From Prorocentrum cordatum (taxonomy: Eukaryota; Sar; Dinophyceae; Prorocentrales; Prorocentraceae), in NCBI GenBank assembly GCA_963575745.1, contig CAUYUJ010017794.1:87761-151760 (forward strand): 64,000 bases of DNA. The letters run 5' to 3'. Shown in pieces: positions 20,482-29,779 of this stretch (the stretch's first letter is position 1; every line of letters starts with the position of its first letter). The notes beneath the pieces were generated by a model. It ran no database searches. It was not told the DNA's origin and saw nothing but the letters and a program-made list of their open reading frames with translations. Both the position numbers and the translations under genes were made by a program.

Positions 20482-21783
20482 ATGGAGCGTGGCACAGCCT
20501 CCTCGCCCTCGAGCGGGGGCGCTGGCGATGGCGCCGCGCGCTCGATGCTCACGCTGATGGTCATGGCGGACATCCTTGCTGCCACGCCGAAGCGAACCTG
20601 GGGATGGGGGGTGCGGCGTGCGCAGAGTTCCTCTGGCGAGGTTCGCATCCGCCGATGGGCGAGGCGGCCTGCCGAGACGGCCGCCCCGCCCGCCGAGCCC
20701 GCTGCGGCGGCCGCCCAGCCCGACACGCCCAAGCCGAGGCTTCAGCCAGCGGCGAAGAAGATGCCCAAGCTGCCGAAACCCCCTGGCGACCCTCCGCCAA
20801 CCCACCTATGGCGAGACCGCGACCGCCCTGCGCCGAGGCCGCCAACCGTGCCTCCGCCGCCGCCGCCACCGCGCGGAGGCACCGACGCCGCCACTACCGA
20901 CGCCGACTTCGAGTGGAAGCGCGCCCAGACGGCACGGGCTTTCATGGGCCGCATCTGGGACGACCAGGAGAAGGACACGGGCGGCCACTACCAGGAGCAG
21001 CCACAGGACCAGGAGCAGGACACGAGCGGCCACGGCAAGGAGCAGGACACGATCGGCCACGACCAGGAGCAGGACGAGCGAGGCGGCCACGACCAGGAGC
21101 AGGACACAGCGCAGCAGCAGGACGACGGCCGCGGCGCGCTGGAGCAGCACTCGTACAAGTACACGGATGAGGACTGGTGGTGGCGCTGGGGCGACACCGC
21201 GCAGGGCGACGGGTGGGGCGGCCGCGCGCGTGACGCGCGGGGCGGCTCCATGGATGGCTGCTGGCGGCTCCAGGACAACAAGTGGGTCTTCTACGACGCG
21301 CAGGGCGAGTGGAGCTACCAGCAGGACGAGTGGGCCTACCCGCAAGGCGAGTGGGGCTACCCGCAGGACGGCTACCCGCAGGGCGGCTACCCGCAGGACA
21401 TGACGGGCTACTCAGATGCCCAGGGCGACGACCCGCAGGATGACGAGTGGGGCTACCCGCAGGACAGCGCAGGCGGCAACCAGCAGGGCGATGGAGGCGG
21501 CTACAACGATGGCGAGGGGTGGGCCAAGCAGCACGGCCATCGCGCGACGGGTGCTGCGAGCAGCTCGAGCACCACTGCGGTCACCGTCAATGGCAAGTAC
21601 AGGATCGACCAGGGCGCGATCATCGAGACCATGAAGCGCATGCGCGAGGACGAGGTTCGTCGTCGTCGTCGCCGACGTCGACGCCAATCGCGACGACAGC
21701 GGCGACGACGACGACGGCGACGGCGGTGGCGGCGGCGACGACGACGACGGCGACGGCGACGACGGCGACGGCGACGGCGATGA
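20482..21783 (+). CDS. Single-exon gene C: Gln/Tyr/Gly-rich repeat protein, 3' end uncertain
   Basis: No enzyme family recognised. After a Pro/Ala-rich N-terminus (residues 1-130) come EQDxxGHDQEQD repeats (about 165-215) and then aromatic repeats: DNKWVFYDAQGEWSY, EWGYPQDGYPQGGYPQD (about 270-330). This composition resembles intrinsically disordered, phase-separating or scaffold proteins. A short ordered block, VNGKYRIDQGAIIETMKRMR (about 372-391), precedes a (GACGGC)n microsatellite where the frame runs into poly-Arg. The true C-terminus may lie in another frame; one alternative ends ..NTRRLKKALAELGAL at 21986. The relict spliced leader upstream supports a retroposed mRNA origin. Confidence 0.6.
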   Translation: MERGTASSPSSGGAGDGAARSMLTLMVMADILAATPKRTWGWGVRRAQSSSGEVRIRRWARRPAETAAPPAEPAAAAAQPDTPKPRLQPAAKKMPKLPKPPGDPPPTHLWRDRDRPAPRPPTVPPPPPPPRGGTDAATTDADFEWKRAQTARAFMGRIWDDQEKDTGGHYQEQPQDQEQDTSGHGKEQDTIGHDQEQDERGGHDQEQDTAQQQDDGRGALEQHSYKYTDEDWWWRWGDTAQGDGWGGRARDARGGSMDGCWRLQDNKWVFYDAQGEWSYQQDEWAYPQGEWGYPQDGYPQGGYPQDMTGYSDAQGDDPQDDEWGYPQDSAGGNQQGDGGGYNDGEGWAKQHGHRATGAASSSSTTAVTVNGKYRIDQGAIIETMKRMREDEVRRRRRRRRRQSRRQRRRRRRRRRWRRRRRRRRRRRRRRRRR

Positions 21784-21850
21784 CGACGACGGCGACGGCT
21801 ACGGCGACGGCGACGGCGGCGGCGACGCCGACGACGACGGCCCGCAGGTT
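21656..21850. repeat. CGTCGT / GACGGC microsatellite at the 3' end of gene C
   Basis: Imperfect GAC/GGC hexamer repeat that makes the reading frame of the gene's end uncertain (poly-Arg, poly-Asp/Gly or poly-Thr/Ala). Confidence 0.85.
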
Positions 21851-22227
21851 GCCGACGACCTGGCCGCCGACGGCGACGCCGCTGGGGGCGACGGTGCGGC
21901 AGGTCCGCAAGGCGCGCATGCGCGGGGGGCGGGTCGTCAACACTCGGCGCCTCAAGAAGGCCCTGGCCGAGCTCGGTGCGCTCTGAGTGGGCCCGCGCAC
22001 CGCACTCTGCTGCGCGCGTGCGCGCGGCTGTCGGCACGTTTGTTGAGAGGCGCGTTGCGCCGCTCAGCCGCCCTCCATCGCGTGCAGGGCTTCGGGCTGT
22101 GCTATCGTGACAAATGCGCGGGCGGCGTGTTGGGTGGGTGGGTGGGCACACGGGCGTCATGATAGATCATGGGCGGGCAGTTCTTTCAGTTGGCGACTTC
22201 TCTGGGGCACCGAGTCATGAAGCATAC

Positions 22228-22490
22228 CAGATGTTACGATTCGCTACCGCTGACACGTGACAAATGTTACGATCTGCCACCACTGAATCGTAACATATGT
22301 TACGATCTGCCGCCGCTGAAACGTAACATATGTTACGATTTGCGCCCCACGATTCGTAACATTTCATATGAGGTGCACAAACAACGCGATGTTACGAATC
22401 GCACCACCCGAAACGTAACACATGTTACGTTTTGGGCCCCCTAAAACGTAACATATGTTACGTTTTGGCACCGCCCAATCGTAACATTGC
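22228..22490. promoter_or_regulatory. Array of CGTAACATATGTTACG palindromes upstream of gene D
   Basis: Perfect 16-bp palindromes at 22289-22304, 22322-22337 and 22447-22462, an imperfect one at 22414-22429, and half sites (for example 22233, 22265, 22358, 22390, 22478). The linkers are GC-rich (ATCTGCCGCCGCTGAA). The array sits 250-500 bp before the start of gene D. It looks like a multi-site operator or replication/transposition protein-binding array; the function is inferred. Confidence 0.6.
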
Positions 22491-22663
22491 AACCTCGCTC
22501 GCCGTTGGCCTCGCTCGCGGCATCGTCACCCTCAAACCCTCATCATCCAGAGTGTTTGGCCGCCCTCCTCATACCCACTCCATCTACTCTCGCGGGCGCT
22601 GGCCCGATGTCGCCAGCCGTGCGTGGATTTGCCAGCGGGTGCGTCGGGGGAACACTCGGCGCG

Positions 22664-22684
22664 CCGCAGCAGTTGTGGCTCGAG
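22664..22684 (+). other. Relict spliced leader upstream of gene D
   Basis: An ungapped 16 of 21 match to the leader (CCGCAGC..GTGGCTCGAG), 54 bp before the ATG at 22739. Confidence 0.5.
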
Positions 22685-22738
22685 TGTTCAGGCTTGGTCT
22701 CAGCTTTTTTTTTGTTTTCGTGTGCGAGGGTGGCATCG

Positions 22739-24286
22739 ATGGCGGCCGCTGTTCCCCATGCGCAGCAAGTGGTTGAAGGGCTCGTTACGCAGCTGAACCA
22801 GCGCTCGGAGATCGTTACGTTGCAGCGCTCCGTTGGCCTCGACGTGTCCGACTCTCAGGCCAGCGCCTTCGTGGCCCACCTCAGCCAGATGTCCGTGAGC
22901 TTGGATGGTGCCGCCCGCCTGACGCGCCAGGCTAAGCTGGGGCCCTGGTCCAGCAGCCAGATGGCAAACATCGCGGCCGCGGTCAACGCCGCCGCAGAAC
23001 GCACCGACCCTTCGGGTGGCACGCGGCCGCCGCAGACATGCGACTCCTTGGAGAAGTATTTCACGCAGCAGCTTCACGATTACTTCAAGAGTGATGTCAT
23101 CGATGTTGATATTGCTACCTGCATGGTGGCCGTGCAGCTGTACAAACTGGGGCTGGTCTGCCCTTCGAACCAGGTGCTGAAGCGCGCGACGAGCATCATC
23201 CAGTTGGCTGGGCTCAAGGTGACGACCATGGGCGCGGGCAGCCAGTCGAACATCGGAAAGAATATCAGGAGCTACGTCAAGAGCTTGGACAAGGATAAGA
23301 AGTTCCCGCTGGCACACATCCTCGTGTATCCAGCTGACCCGTCGGCGTTGCCCGCTGCCCACCTGCAGCATGCTTACGGTGACAGTCAGCCCGTGCCGTT
23401 CGTGATTGAGGGCCTGCCTTGCGCGACGGCGTCCTGCGCCTACCGCGAGTCCAAGAAAGGTGTGAAGGAGCAGGGCAGCGCAGTTGTCCCCTACGGCACT
23501 TCCACGGAGCAGATGATGGCAACGGCGGTGACTTCGGCGATTGCCCCCCTCGCGCAGGTCATGCAGCAGGCGATGGGGACCATCCCTGGGTTGCAGATCT
23601 TCGGGGCCCCGAAGAATGGTGCAGCGTCGCGCGCCCCAGGTGGACTGGCCGCGGCGGCGGCCGACCCGCTGGCTGCGCTGGCGCCTCGGGCGGGGACGGC
23701 GTCTTCGCTTTCGCCGCCTGCGCCGACGCCTTCGTCTGTGCACCCTTCCATGCTGGGAGACTCCCCGCCCATCGCCGCCGTCGCTCGGGAGTGCGACCCA
23801 GTTGAGGACCTGGAGCAGGCCGTCAGAGATGCAGCCGAGACGGCCAAGCTGCGCAAGCGCAGGACCACGGCTGAGGCAGCGGCCGACGGTGCGCCGAAAG
23901 CAAAGGCAAAAGCAACGGCCAAGGGCAAGGGGGGGCTCAAATCCAAGGTCACGAAGAAGGAGGGCAAGGTTAGAGTCGCCGACGTTCTCGCTGCCGCGGC
24001 TACGGCTCGCACAGGCGGCAAGGCCGCTGGCGCCGCCGCGCAGACTGGCGCCGCCAGGAAGAGGCCAGCTGCGGCCGTCGTCAAGCTCTGCGCGTCCGAC
24101 TTCCGCTCCGAGGCCACGTGCAAGGCCACCTACCACAAGGGGAAGAACGACTGGACTTCGAGGGCGTACGGAATCGCCAAGAGGCGGTGCTTGTCGAGTG
24201 GCATGGGCGAGGACGAGGCGAAGGACGTCGCGAAGGAGGTCTACCACGTGGCGCTGAAGTCGTACGAGCGTGTATTCGGGAAGTAG
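22739..24286 (+). CDS. Single-exon gene D, unknown function, basic C-terminal domain
   Basis: The frame is open further upstream, but ATG 22739 (MAAAVPHAQQVVEG) is the first one after the relict leader, giving 515 residues. The N-terminal 280 residues look globular and largely helical (LVTQLNQRSEIVTLQRSVGL, YFTQQLHDYFKSDVIDVDI, SNQVLKRATSIIQLAGLKV). The middle is Ala/Pro-rich. Residues about 370-445 are Lys/Ala-rich (APKAKAKATAKGKGGLKSKV) with KRPAAAV, as in nuclear or chromatin-binding tails. A compact C-terminal block (FRSEATCKATYHKGKNDWTS, then AYGIAKRRC and EVYHVALKSYERVFGK) looks conserved. I do not recognise the family. It lies downstream of the palindrome array. Confidence 0.7.
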   Translation: MAAAVPHAQQVVEGLVTQLNQRSEIVTLQRSVGLDVSDSQASAFVAHLSQMSVSLDGAARLTRQAKLGPWSSSQMANIAAAVNAAAERTDPSGGTRPPQTCDSLEKYFTQQLHDYFKSDVIDVDIATCMVAVQLYKLGLVCPSNQVLKRATSIIQLAGLKVTTMGAGSQSNIGKNIRSYVKSLDKDKKFPLAHILVYPADPSALPAAHLQHAYGDSQPVPFVIEGLPCATASCAYRESKKGVKEQGSAVVPYGTSTEQMMATAVTSAIAPLAQVMQQAMGTIPGLQIFGAPKNGAASRAPGGLAAAAADPLAALAPRAGTASSLSPPAPTPSSVHPSMLGDSPPIAAVARECDPVEDLEQAVRDAAETAKLRKRRTTAEAAADGAPKAKAKATAKGKGGLKSKVTKKEGKVRVADVLAAAATARTGGKAAGAAAQTGAARKRPAAAVVKLCASDFRSEATCKATYHKGKNDWTSRAYGIAKRRCLSSGMGEDEAKDVAKEVYHVALKSYERVFGK

Positions 24287-24977
24287 GCCGCACGTCTCAG
24301 TGAACGCCTGTTGTGGCGACGATCGCGCGCCCCAGCTGAGCTTGCTCGCTTGCCGCGCCAACTTACTACTTGAGCAGACGAATTCGATTTGTATGTAGCC
24401 CCAGTCAGTTCGACGCGTTGCTTCCCGAGGCGGCCGCGGCCGCCGCTCATGCCCCTCCTCAGCGCCCCCGCTCACCTGCTGATCCCAATCTTCGCCCCTC
24501 CGTATCGGCATCCTCCTCAACATCCCCCTTCTCCTCCCCCTCCTCCTCATCGCCCTGGCGTCCCCCATCTTACCACCGAAGTCCCAGCCCCGCTTCAGAA
24601 CCCATCCTCCTCCGCCCCTGCGCCAACTCCCCCCCGCAGCATTCCTCCGCGTGCTGACTTTGCTAGGACTGGCACCGCGGGGCTATAGAAGCAGCCGTTG
24701 TGGACTTCACTCGCAGGCACGATGCTTCGCAAGATTGATGCATGCACCCAGCCACCCCTCGCAAAATAGTGCATCGCCAGCGCTCGCCTTCATGTAGCCA
24801 TCGGCCACAATGGCAATGCCACAACCGACTGTCACCATCACGATGGCCATCGTCATCATCCATGTCATCGGGGATGCCTCAGGCGAAACGCTCGTGGTGA
24901 ACATGGTGGGGCCCCCATGCGCTATGGCCCCGCCCCCGCGGGTGGCGGTGGCGGGGCAGGTGATGGTTGCATTTGCT
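24287..24977. other. Intergenic; no gene recognised
   Basis: CT-rich low-complexity sequence at about 24430-24650, and GAGCTTGCTCGC at about 24337 soon after the stop of gene D. Confidence 0.5.
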
Positions 24978-24999
24978 TCCGTAGCCGTTTTGGCTCGAA
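24978..24999 (+). other. Relict spliced leader upstream of gene E
   Basis: An ungapped 19 of 22 match to the leader (TCCGTAGCCGTTTTGGCTC then GAA), 43 bp before the ATG at 25043. One of the best-preserved leader copies in the window. Confidence 0.75.
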
Positions 25000-25042
25000 C
25001 TGCGTTCATATTTGTTCGTTCGGCGCTGTTGCGCGTAGTCGC

Positions 25043-25477
25043 ATGCCAGCGCCGCCATCTGCGGCAATGCACCCCGTGCCCTCTGCAGGGCCGCGGCACA
25101 CGCCATCGGAACTCCGAAGCGCTGGTCCTCAGTCGGGAGAAGCGCCCGATGCTGAGCCCGCCGATGTCCATGACGGCGGAGACCACAGCGAGAGCGGCAA
25201 AGTTGGCACCCCCTCTTCGGCAGCGGCAGCCTCTGAGGAAGGAAGCGGCGGTGGCGACCCTCCCCGCTTCGCCCCGACTAAGGAGACTCGGAAGCGGGCG
25301 CTCGAGCACGAGTGGCCGTCGCTCGACGACGCCAGCATGCCAAAGGAGGTCAGGGAGCAGTTTCTCAGGATGCAGGCCGAGGACATCCCGACAAACCCTG
25401 CCTTTCAGGGCGCCCGTGCAGCGAGGCCTACATTCAAGGTTCGGTACATTATCACCGACGGCTACGACAGCGATTAG
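25043..25477 (+). CDS. Single-exon gene E, small acidic protein of unknown function
   Basis: 144 residues from the first ATG after the relict leader. The first 80 residues are Pro/Ser/Ala-rich and acidic (probably disordered). The C-terminal half has a charged helical segment (ETRKRALEHEWPSLDDASM, PKEVREQFLRMQAEDIP) and ends TFKVRYIITDGYDSD. No domain recognised. Being short, it could also be a 5'-truncated copy of a longer gene, but the leader directly upstream argues for a complete mRNA 5' end. Confidence 0.6.
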   Translation: MPAPPSAAMHPVPSAGPRHTPSELRSAGPQSGEAPDAEPADVHDGGDHSESGKVGTPSSAAAASEEGSGGGDPPRFAPTKETRKRALEHEWPSLDDASMPKEVREQFLRMQAEDIPTNPAFQGARAARPTFKVRYIITDGYDSD

Positions 25478-25740
25478 AGCGGGGACGGACAACGGCGTTT
25501 GGCCGTGTCGTGCCATGGAGTGCAGAACGGCAGCGGCGTTTGGCCGCGTGGTGGCACGGCCGACGGGGTGCAGCAGGGGGTGCAGCAGGGCCGACGGCAT
25601 CGGTAGTAATCAAAGTGCAGTCTTCCCGTGCAGGGTGCAGCGGCTGTTGGCCGTGCCGTGACAACGGCGTTTGGCCGTGTCGGTTGGCGTGCGCAGCGAG
25701 TGTGGTGCAGCTGTGGCATTCTGCGTTCGGGTGGTGTTGC
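25478..25740. repeat. Degenerate repeat of CGGCGTTTGGCCGTGTCG
   Basis: ACGGCGTTTGGCCG words recur at about 25492, 25532 and 25662, with variants between. Confidence 0.6.
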
Positions 25741-25817
25741 GCCGCGCCTGCTTGAAAAAGCGACTCGCCTCCAGAGTATACCATCCACTTCCCGCCCCCA
25801 AACCACCAACAGAGGTA

Positions 25818-26135
25818 TATATATATATAAGCAGATAAGCAGACATACATACATATATCCATATATATATATGTATGTATATATATACCGATCTGATCTA
25901 TGGGTAGACATGTAAAAAGATAGATACGTAGATCGCCCAACCGCCGCCCACCCGCCCACCCACCGCCAACCCGCCCGCCACCCACCCACCACCCACCACC
26001 CGCCCACCCGCCCACCGCCCACCCGCCCACCCAACACCCACCCACCACCCACCCAACCCACCCACCACCCACCCACCACCCACCCACTGACCACCCACCC
26101 ACCACCCACCCACCACCCACCCACCCACCCACCCA
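25818..26135. repeat. TA-rich stretch followed by a CCCACC/CCCGCC array
   Basis: ATATAT/ATACAT sequence (25818-25890), then (CCCACCCGCCCA)n and (CCACCCACCCA)n (about 25930-26135). Confidence 0.85.
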
Positions 26136-27580
26136 CCCACACTTGGAGGCTGGGCAGTACGCATATGCAATGGGCAATGTAAGGTAAATGCCGAGCTATC
26201 TGAATCCACCCGTCCTGGGAGCTACCCAGCGCTATTCTGGCAACCGTCGGGCTATCTACAATGCACTATGCGAGCATGCTCGCGCGGGGCCCAACCCATG
26301 CGTGGGGCCCAACCCAGTCCAATCAGTGCTTGGCGCTTCGCATATTTCCACCGACCCATACAGAAAGGGCGCCCAGGCGAGTTGAGGTGCGAGGAGGGTA
26401 GTGTAAGAGCAACGAGGGGGGCACCCGAACCGTTTGCAGGTGGAGGTTGAGAAGGAAGAGGAAGGATTGATGAGAGAGGAGAGCGACGTGTTATGAATAA
26501 CATGATGGGCGATGATGAGAAGGAGTGGGAGGGGGAGGAGGATTGAGGATTGAGGAGGGGGGGGGGGGGCGATCAAGATGGCCAGAGGCATCTCGGATGC
26601 CTGGCCGCCGACGCCAGGCGACGATGCTTGCGCACGCTTTGGGCGCATTCCCCAAGAGGCGCACCCCTGCAAGGCACCCCCGCAGTCAGGATTGTCAGAA
26701 GCAACATCGCACACAGGCGCACGTTTGCGGGGGATGCGGCGACGCTTGCGCGCACTATGGACGCTAGCCCCAAGGGGCGTATGCAATAACTCATTGATTA
26801 CTTGGGCATCTGTGGCCCTCTTGGGCAATCTTGGAGCCATCTTGTGGCCTCGAAAGGCCCCCATCGCTCTCCCTGAACCCGAGTCGGGCCCGTCGGCGGG
26901 CCCAGAACGTGTTCGGCCCTCTCTAGGCAGTCAGTGTTATTTTCAAGCCGTTGCAGGATGTTGGCCTCTCGGAGGCCTTTGAGGTTTCGGTGGCCACTTG
27001 TAGCCAGCCGCATTGAGACTTTCTGGGGGCATTGTCGAGCATCTTGGGGTGCATCTTGAGGCGTATTAGGGAATCGCGAGCCATCTTGAAAGATCGTCTT
27101 CGGGCCCCTGAGGCACCCTTGGAGCCGCCACTCGCGAACAAGTGCATCCTGTCACCTCGGGAACGCCATGCCCATGTGGAAAGGAGGCAGGGGGGGGGGC
27201 GCGGCAAACCTGTCCCCGAAGGGGAAGAGAAGGATTGAAAGAGGGGACCCCCCCCAAACCACCGACGCCCTAAGCCTCCATCCGTAGCCGAGTCTGCTCA
27301 GTGAAGCATTGATTCTCGGGCGTAGCCCGAAGGTGTTTCCCGTATCCTCAGCCATGACGAGGTGCGGACAGCAGTTCCTCTCGACCATCAGCGTCATGGT
27401 CCGAGCCCTCACGTTCGATCAGGGTTGGACATGCCATGAATCGACTAACTGTCCAGGGTGCTTGTCCAGGGGCCTTCGGCCTTCCGCCTCCCGCGGGGCT
27501 GTCGGTGATCTCTCGGGGACTCCTCGACAGGCTCTGAACTCTGGGGGCTCGGGTGGGAGCTCATGGGGAATATATGGGCA
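26136..27580. other. Intergenic; no gene recognised
   Basis: Includes GCGAGCATGCTCGC (26270-26283) and a CCCCGAAGGGG repeat copy (27203-27275). A 15 of 22 leader-like word at 27279-27300 is too weak to call. Confidence 0.5.
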
Positions 27581-27770
<190 letters not shown>

Positions 27771-27849
27771 GGGGAATCGTGGGTTTTGCATTGCGCGCTA
27801 GGGCCGCGTCGCAGGCGGCGGCGGGTACTTCCGACATGAACGCGGGTCA

Positions 27850-28782
27850 GTGCGCTTCACAGTTCCAGGCCCCGACTCGTCCACCACGGAGTCGCAGCCG
27901 TCCCCGTTCCAGAACATCAGCGTCAGCAAGAACAGCCAGCAGGGCAGGGGGGGCACCGCCGCGGGCGGCGGGGCCGACCCTGGGCCCCCCCCCGCGGGCA
28001 TGACCGCCTCCGCGGGCATGGCCGCTTCCGCGGGCATGACCGCCCCCGCGGGCGGGGCCGCCCACGCGGGCGTCGCCGCGAAGCTCCCGCCAACCCCCGC
28101 ACAGGGCACCGATGCGAAGGACATCGGCCAGCATGCGATCGCGCGGGATCTTTCCGCGCAGGGCATCACCGCGGACGGAGTCGAGCAGCAGGAGGCCGCG
28201 CCCGCCGCGCAGGACACCGCCGCGCAGGGCCGACCTTGCATTGGAGCCATCACGCACGGCACCGCCGTGCATGACATGCCGCAGGACGTCGCCGTGCATG
28301 CAGGCATCACCGCCGCGCAGGACATCTTTCATCACGGCGTTGCCACGCCTGTCCGCGCGCCATCGTTCATCGCCACCCCGCACGTCTCGAATGGCGTCCA
28401 GGGCATCTTCATCCAGGGCATCGGCAGCCAATATGACATCGCCTCGGCGGGTGCCGCGCCCAGGACGCCAGAACATTTGCTCACGCGCCAGGTGGCCGAG
28501 AACAACGTGCACGCCGCGGGCTACGGCGGCGGCGACATTCAGACGGGCGGCATCGGCTCTGACATGCAGATGTACGGCGGCAGCCAGCTCAGTTGGTTGC
28601 AGGGCAGTCCGAGGGCCCCGCCCGCAGGCCCGCGGCCACCGTTGTTTCCGCCTCCCAGGTACATGGTGCCGCCCCCTGCTGTATCAAAGGCAGCTGCGCC
28701 CCCGCGGCCTCTCATCTTGACGGTGACGAAGGCCCCGTTCCAGGCAATGCCGCCGCCGACGGCTTACTCGCCCTACGGCTAG
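27850..28782 (+). CDS. Possible gene F: Ala/Gly/His-rich repeat protein
   Basis: 310 residues open in one frame. The only ATG nearby (27836) is in a different frame, so the start is uncertain. Content: degenerate AGMTASAGMAASAGMTAPAG repeats (about 50-75), then loose repeats of QGITADGVEQQ, AQDTAAQG, HDMPQDVAVHAGIT and AQDIFHHGVAT (about 95-190), and a Pro-rich C-terminus ending TAYSPYG. The His/Asp/Gly repeat pattern with spaced Ile/Val is unlike the microsatellite shadows, so it may encode a disordered or fibrous protein. No family recognised. It may equally be a non-coding GC-rich repeat. Confidence 0.4.
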   Translation: MRFTVPGPDSSTTESQPSPFQNISVSKNSQQGRGGTAAGGGADPGPPPAGMTASAGMAASAGMTAPAGGAAHAGVAAKLPPTPAQGTDAKDIGQHAIARDLSAQGITADGVEQQEAAPAAQDTAAQGRPCIGAITHGTAVHDMPQDVAVHAGITAAQDIFHHGVATPVRAPSFIATPHVSNGVQGIFIQGIGSQYDIASAGAAPRTPEHLLTRQVAENNVHAAGYGGGDIQTGGIGSDMQMYGGSQLSWLQGSPRAPPAGPRPPLFPPPRYMVPPPAVSKAAAPPRPLILTVTKAPFQAMPPPTAYSPYG

Positions 28783-28819
28783 ATATCTCAGCACAGCAGC
28801 AGTTCGCATCCCTTCGTAT

Positions 28820-29060
28820 CCGCCGTTCAGCGGCGTCAGCCTTTCAGCGGTGCCAGCCTTTCAGCGGCGTCAGCCTTGTGACAGCCTTGTGATATTTCAG
28901 CGGCGTCAGCCTTGCGACATCGCAGTGCATATATCCGCACGGCATTTCCAGTCTCAGCGCAGTTTTTCAGAGGCGCCAGCCTTCGCGCGGCGTTGGTCGC
29001 GCAGTTGGCTGTCAGAGGTTGCAGCGTTGGCCGCGCAGTTGGTGGACAGAGGTTGCCCGA
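28820..29060. repeat. Short tandem repeat TTTCAGCGGCGTCAGCCT
   Basis: TTCAGCGG(C/T)G(T/C)CAGCC words repeat from about 28826 to 28915, with looser CAGAGG..CAG and GCGCAGTTGG copies to 29050. Confidence 0.7.
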
Positions 29061-29214
29061 AAGGAAAATCGATCGTGGAATGGCGTTGACCCCAGAGCAT
29101 CGGCATGTGCATGCGACGAGGGCCTCGCGGGGCCCTCATGAGGCACTCCCAGGCTGGATGGTGCCGTTGGGCCCAGGGAGGCGCATGGCAGCTCCCGCTA
29201 GCGTGGGCCTCAAC

Positions 29215-29265
29215 TCGTGTATCTATGTGTTGCAACATATGCGGTGCAATATATATATATATATG

Positions 29266-29300
<35 letters not shown>
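29215..29300. repeat. GTTGCAACATATGCGGTGCAA word followed by (TA)n
   Basis: A GCGGTGCAAT..word of the same family as 31905-31980, then (TA)n at about 29250-29300. Confidence 0.6.
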
Positions 29301-29303
<3 letters not shown>

Positions 29304-29335
29304 CTCCTCCGACTAAAAGGTCTTGCGAGGGCTCG

Positions 29336-29720
<385 letters not shown>

Positions 29721-29749
29721 GTCAGCGGTCGGGCCCGCGACGACGACGA

Positions 29750-29771
29750 TCCGTAGCGCTTTTCGTTCAAG
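29750..29771 (+). other. Relict spliced leader upstream of the transposase gene
   Basis: Exactly 22 nt, an ungapped 18 of 22 match (TCCGTAGC, then TTTT, then TCAAG conserved), ending 8 bp before the ATG at 29780. Confidence 0.65.
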
Positions 29772-29779
29772 CCGTCGTC

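Noticed and set aside
19876-20805. 309-residue minus-strand ORF
   Set aside because: It overlaps the gene C start and intergenic palindromes; Arg/Gly-rich, with no family signature.
22700-24568. 622-residue minus-strand ORF opposite gene D
   Set aside because: A shadow of the GC-rich plus-strand gene: Arg-rich, with no motif and no plausible start context.
27279-27300. Spliced-leader-like TCCGTAGCC..GCTCA
   Set aside because: Only 15 of 22 with a disrupted core and no ATG-led ORF close by.
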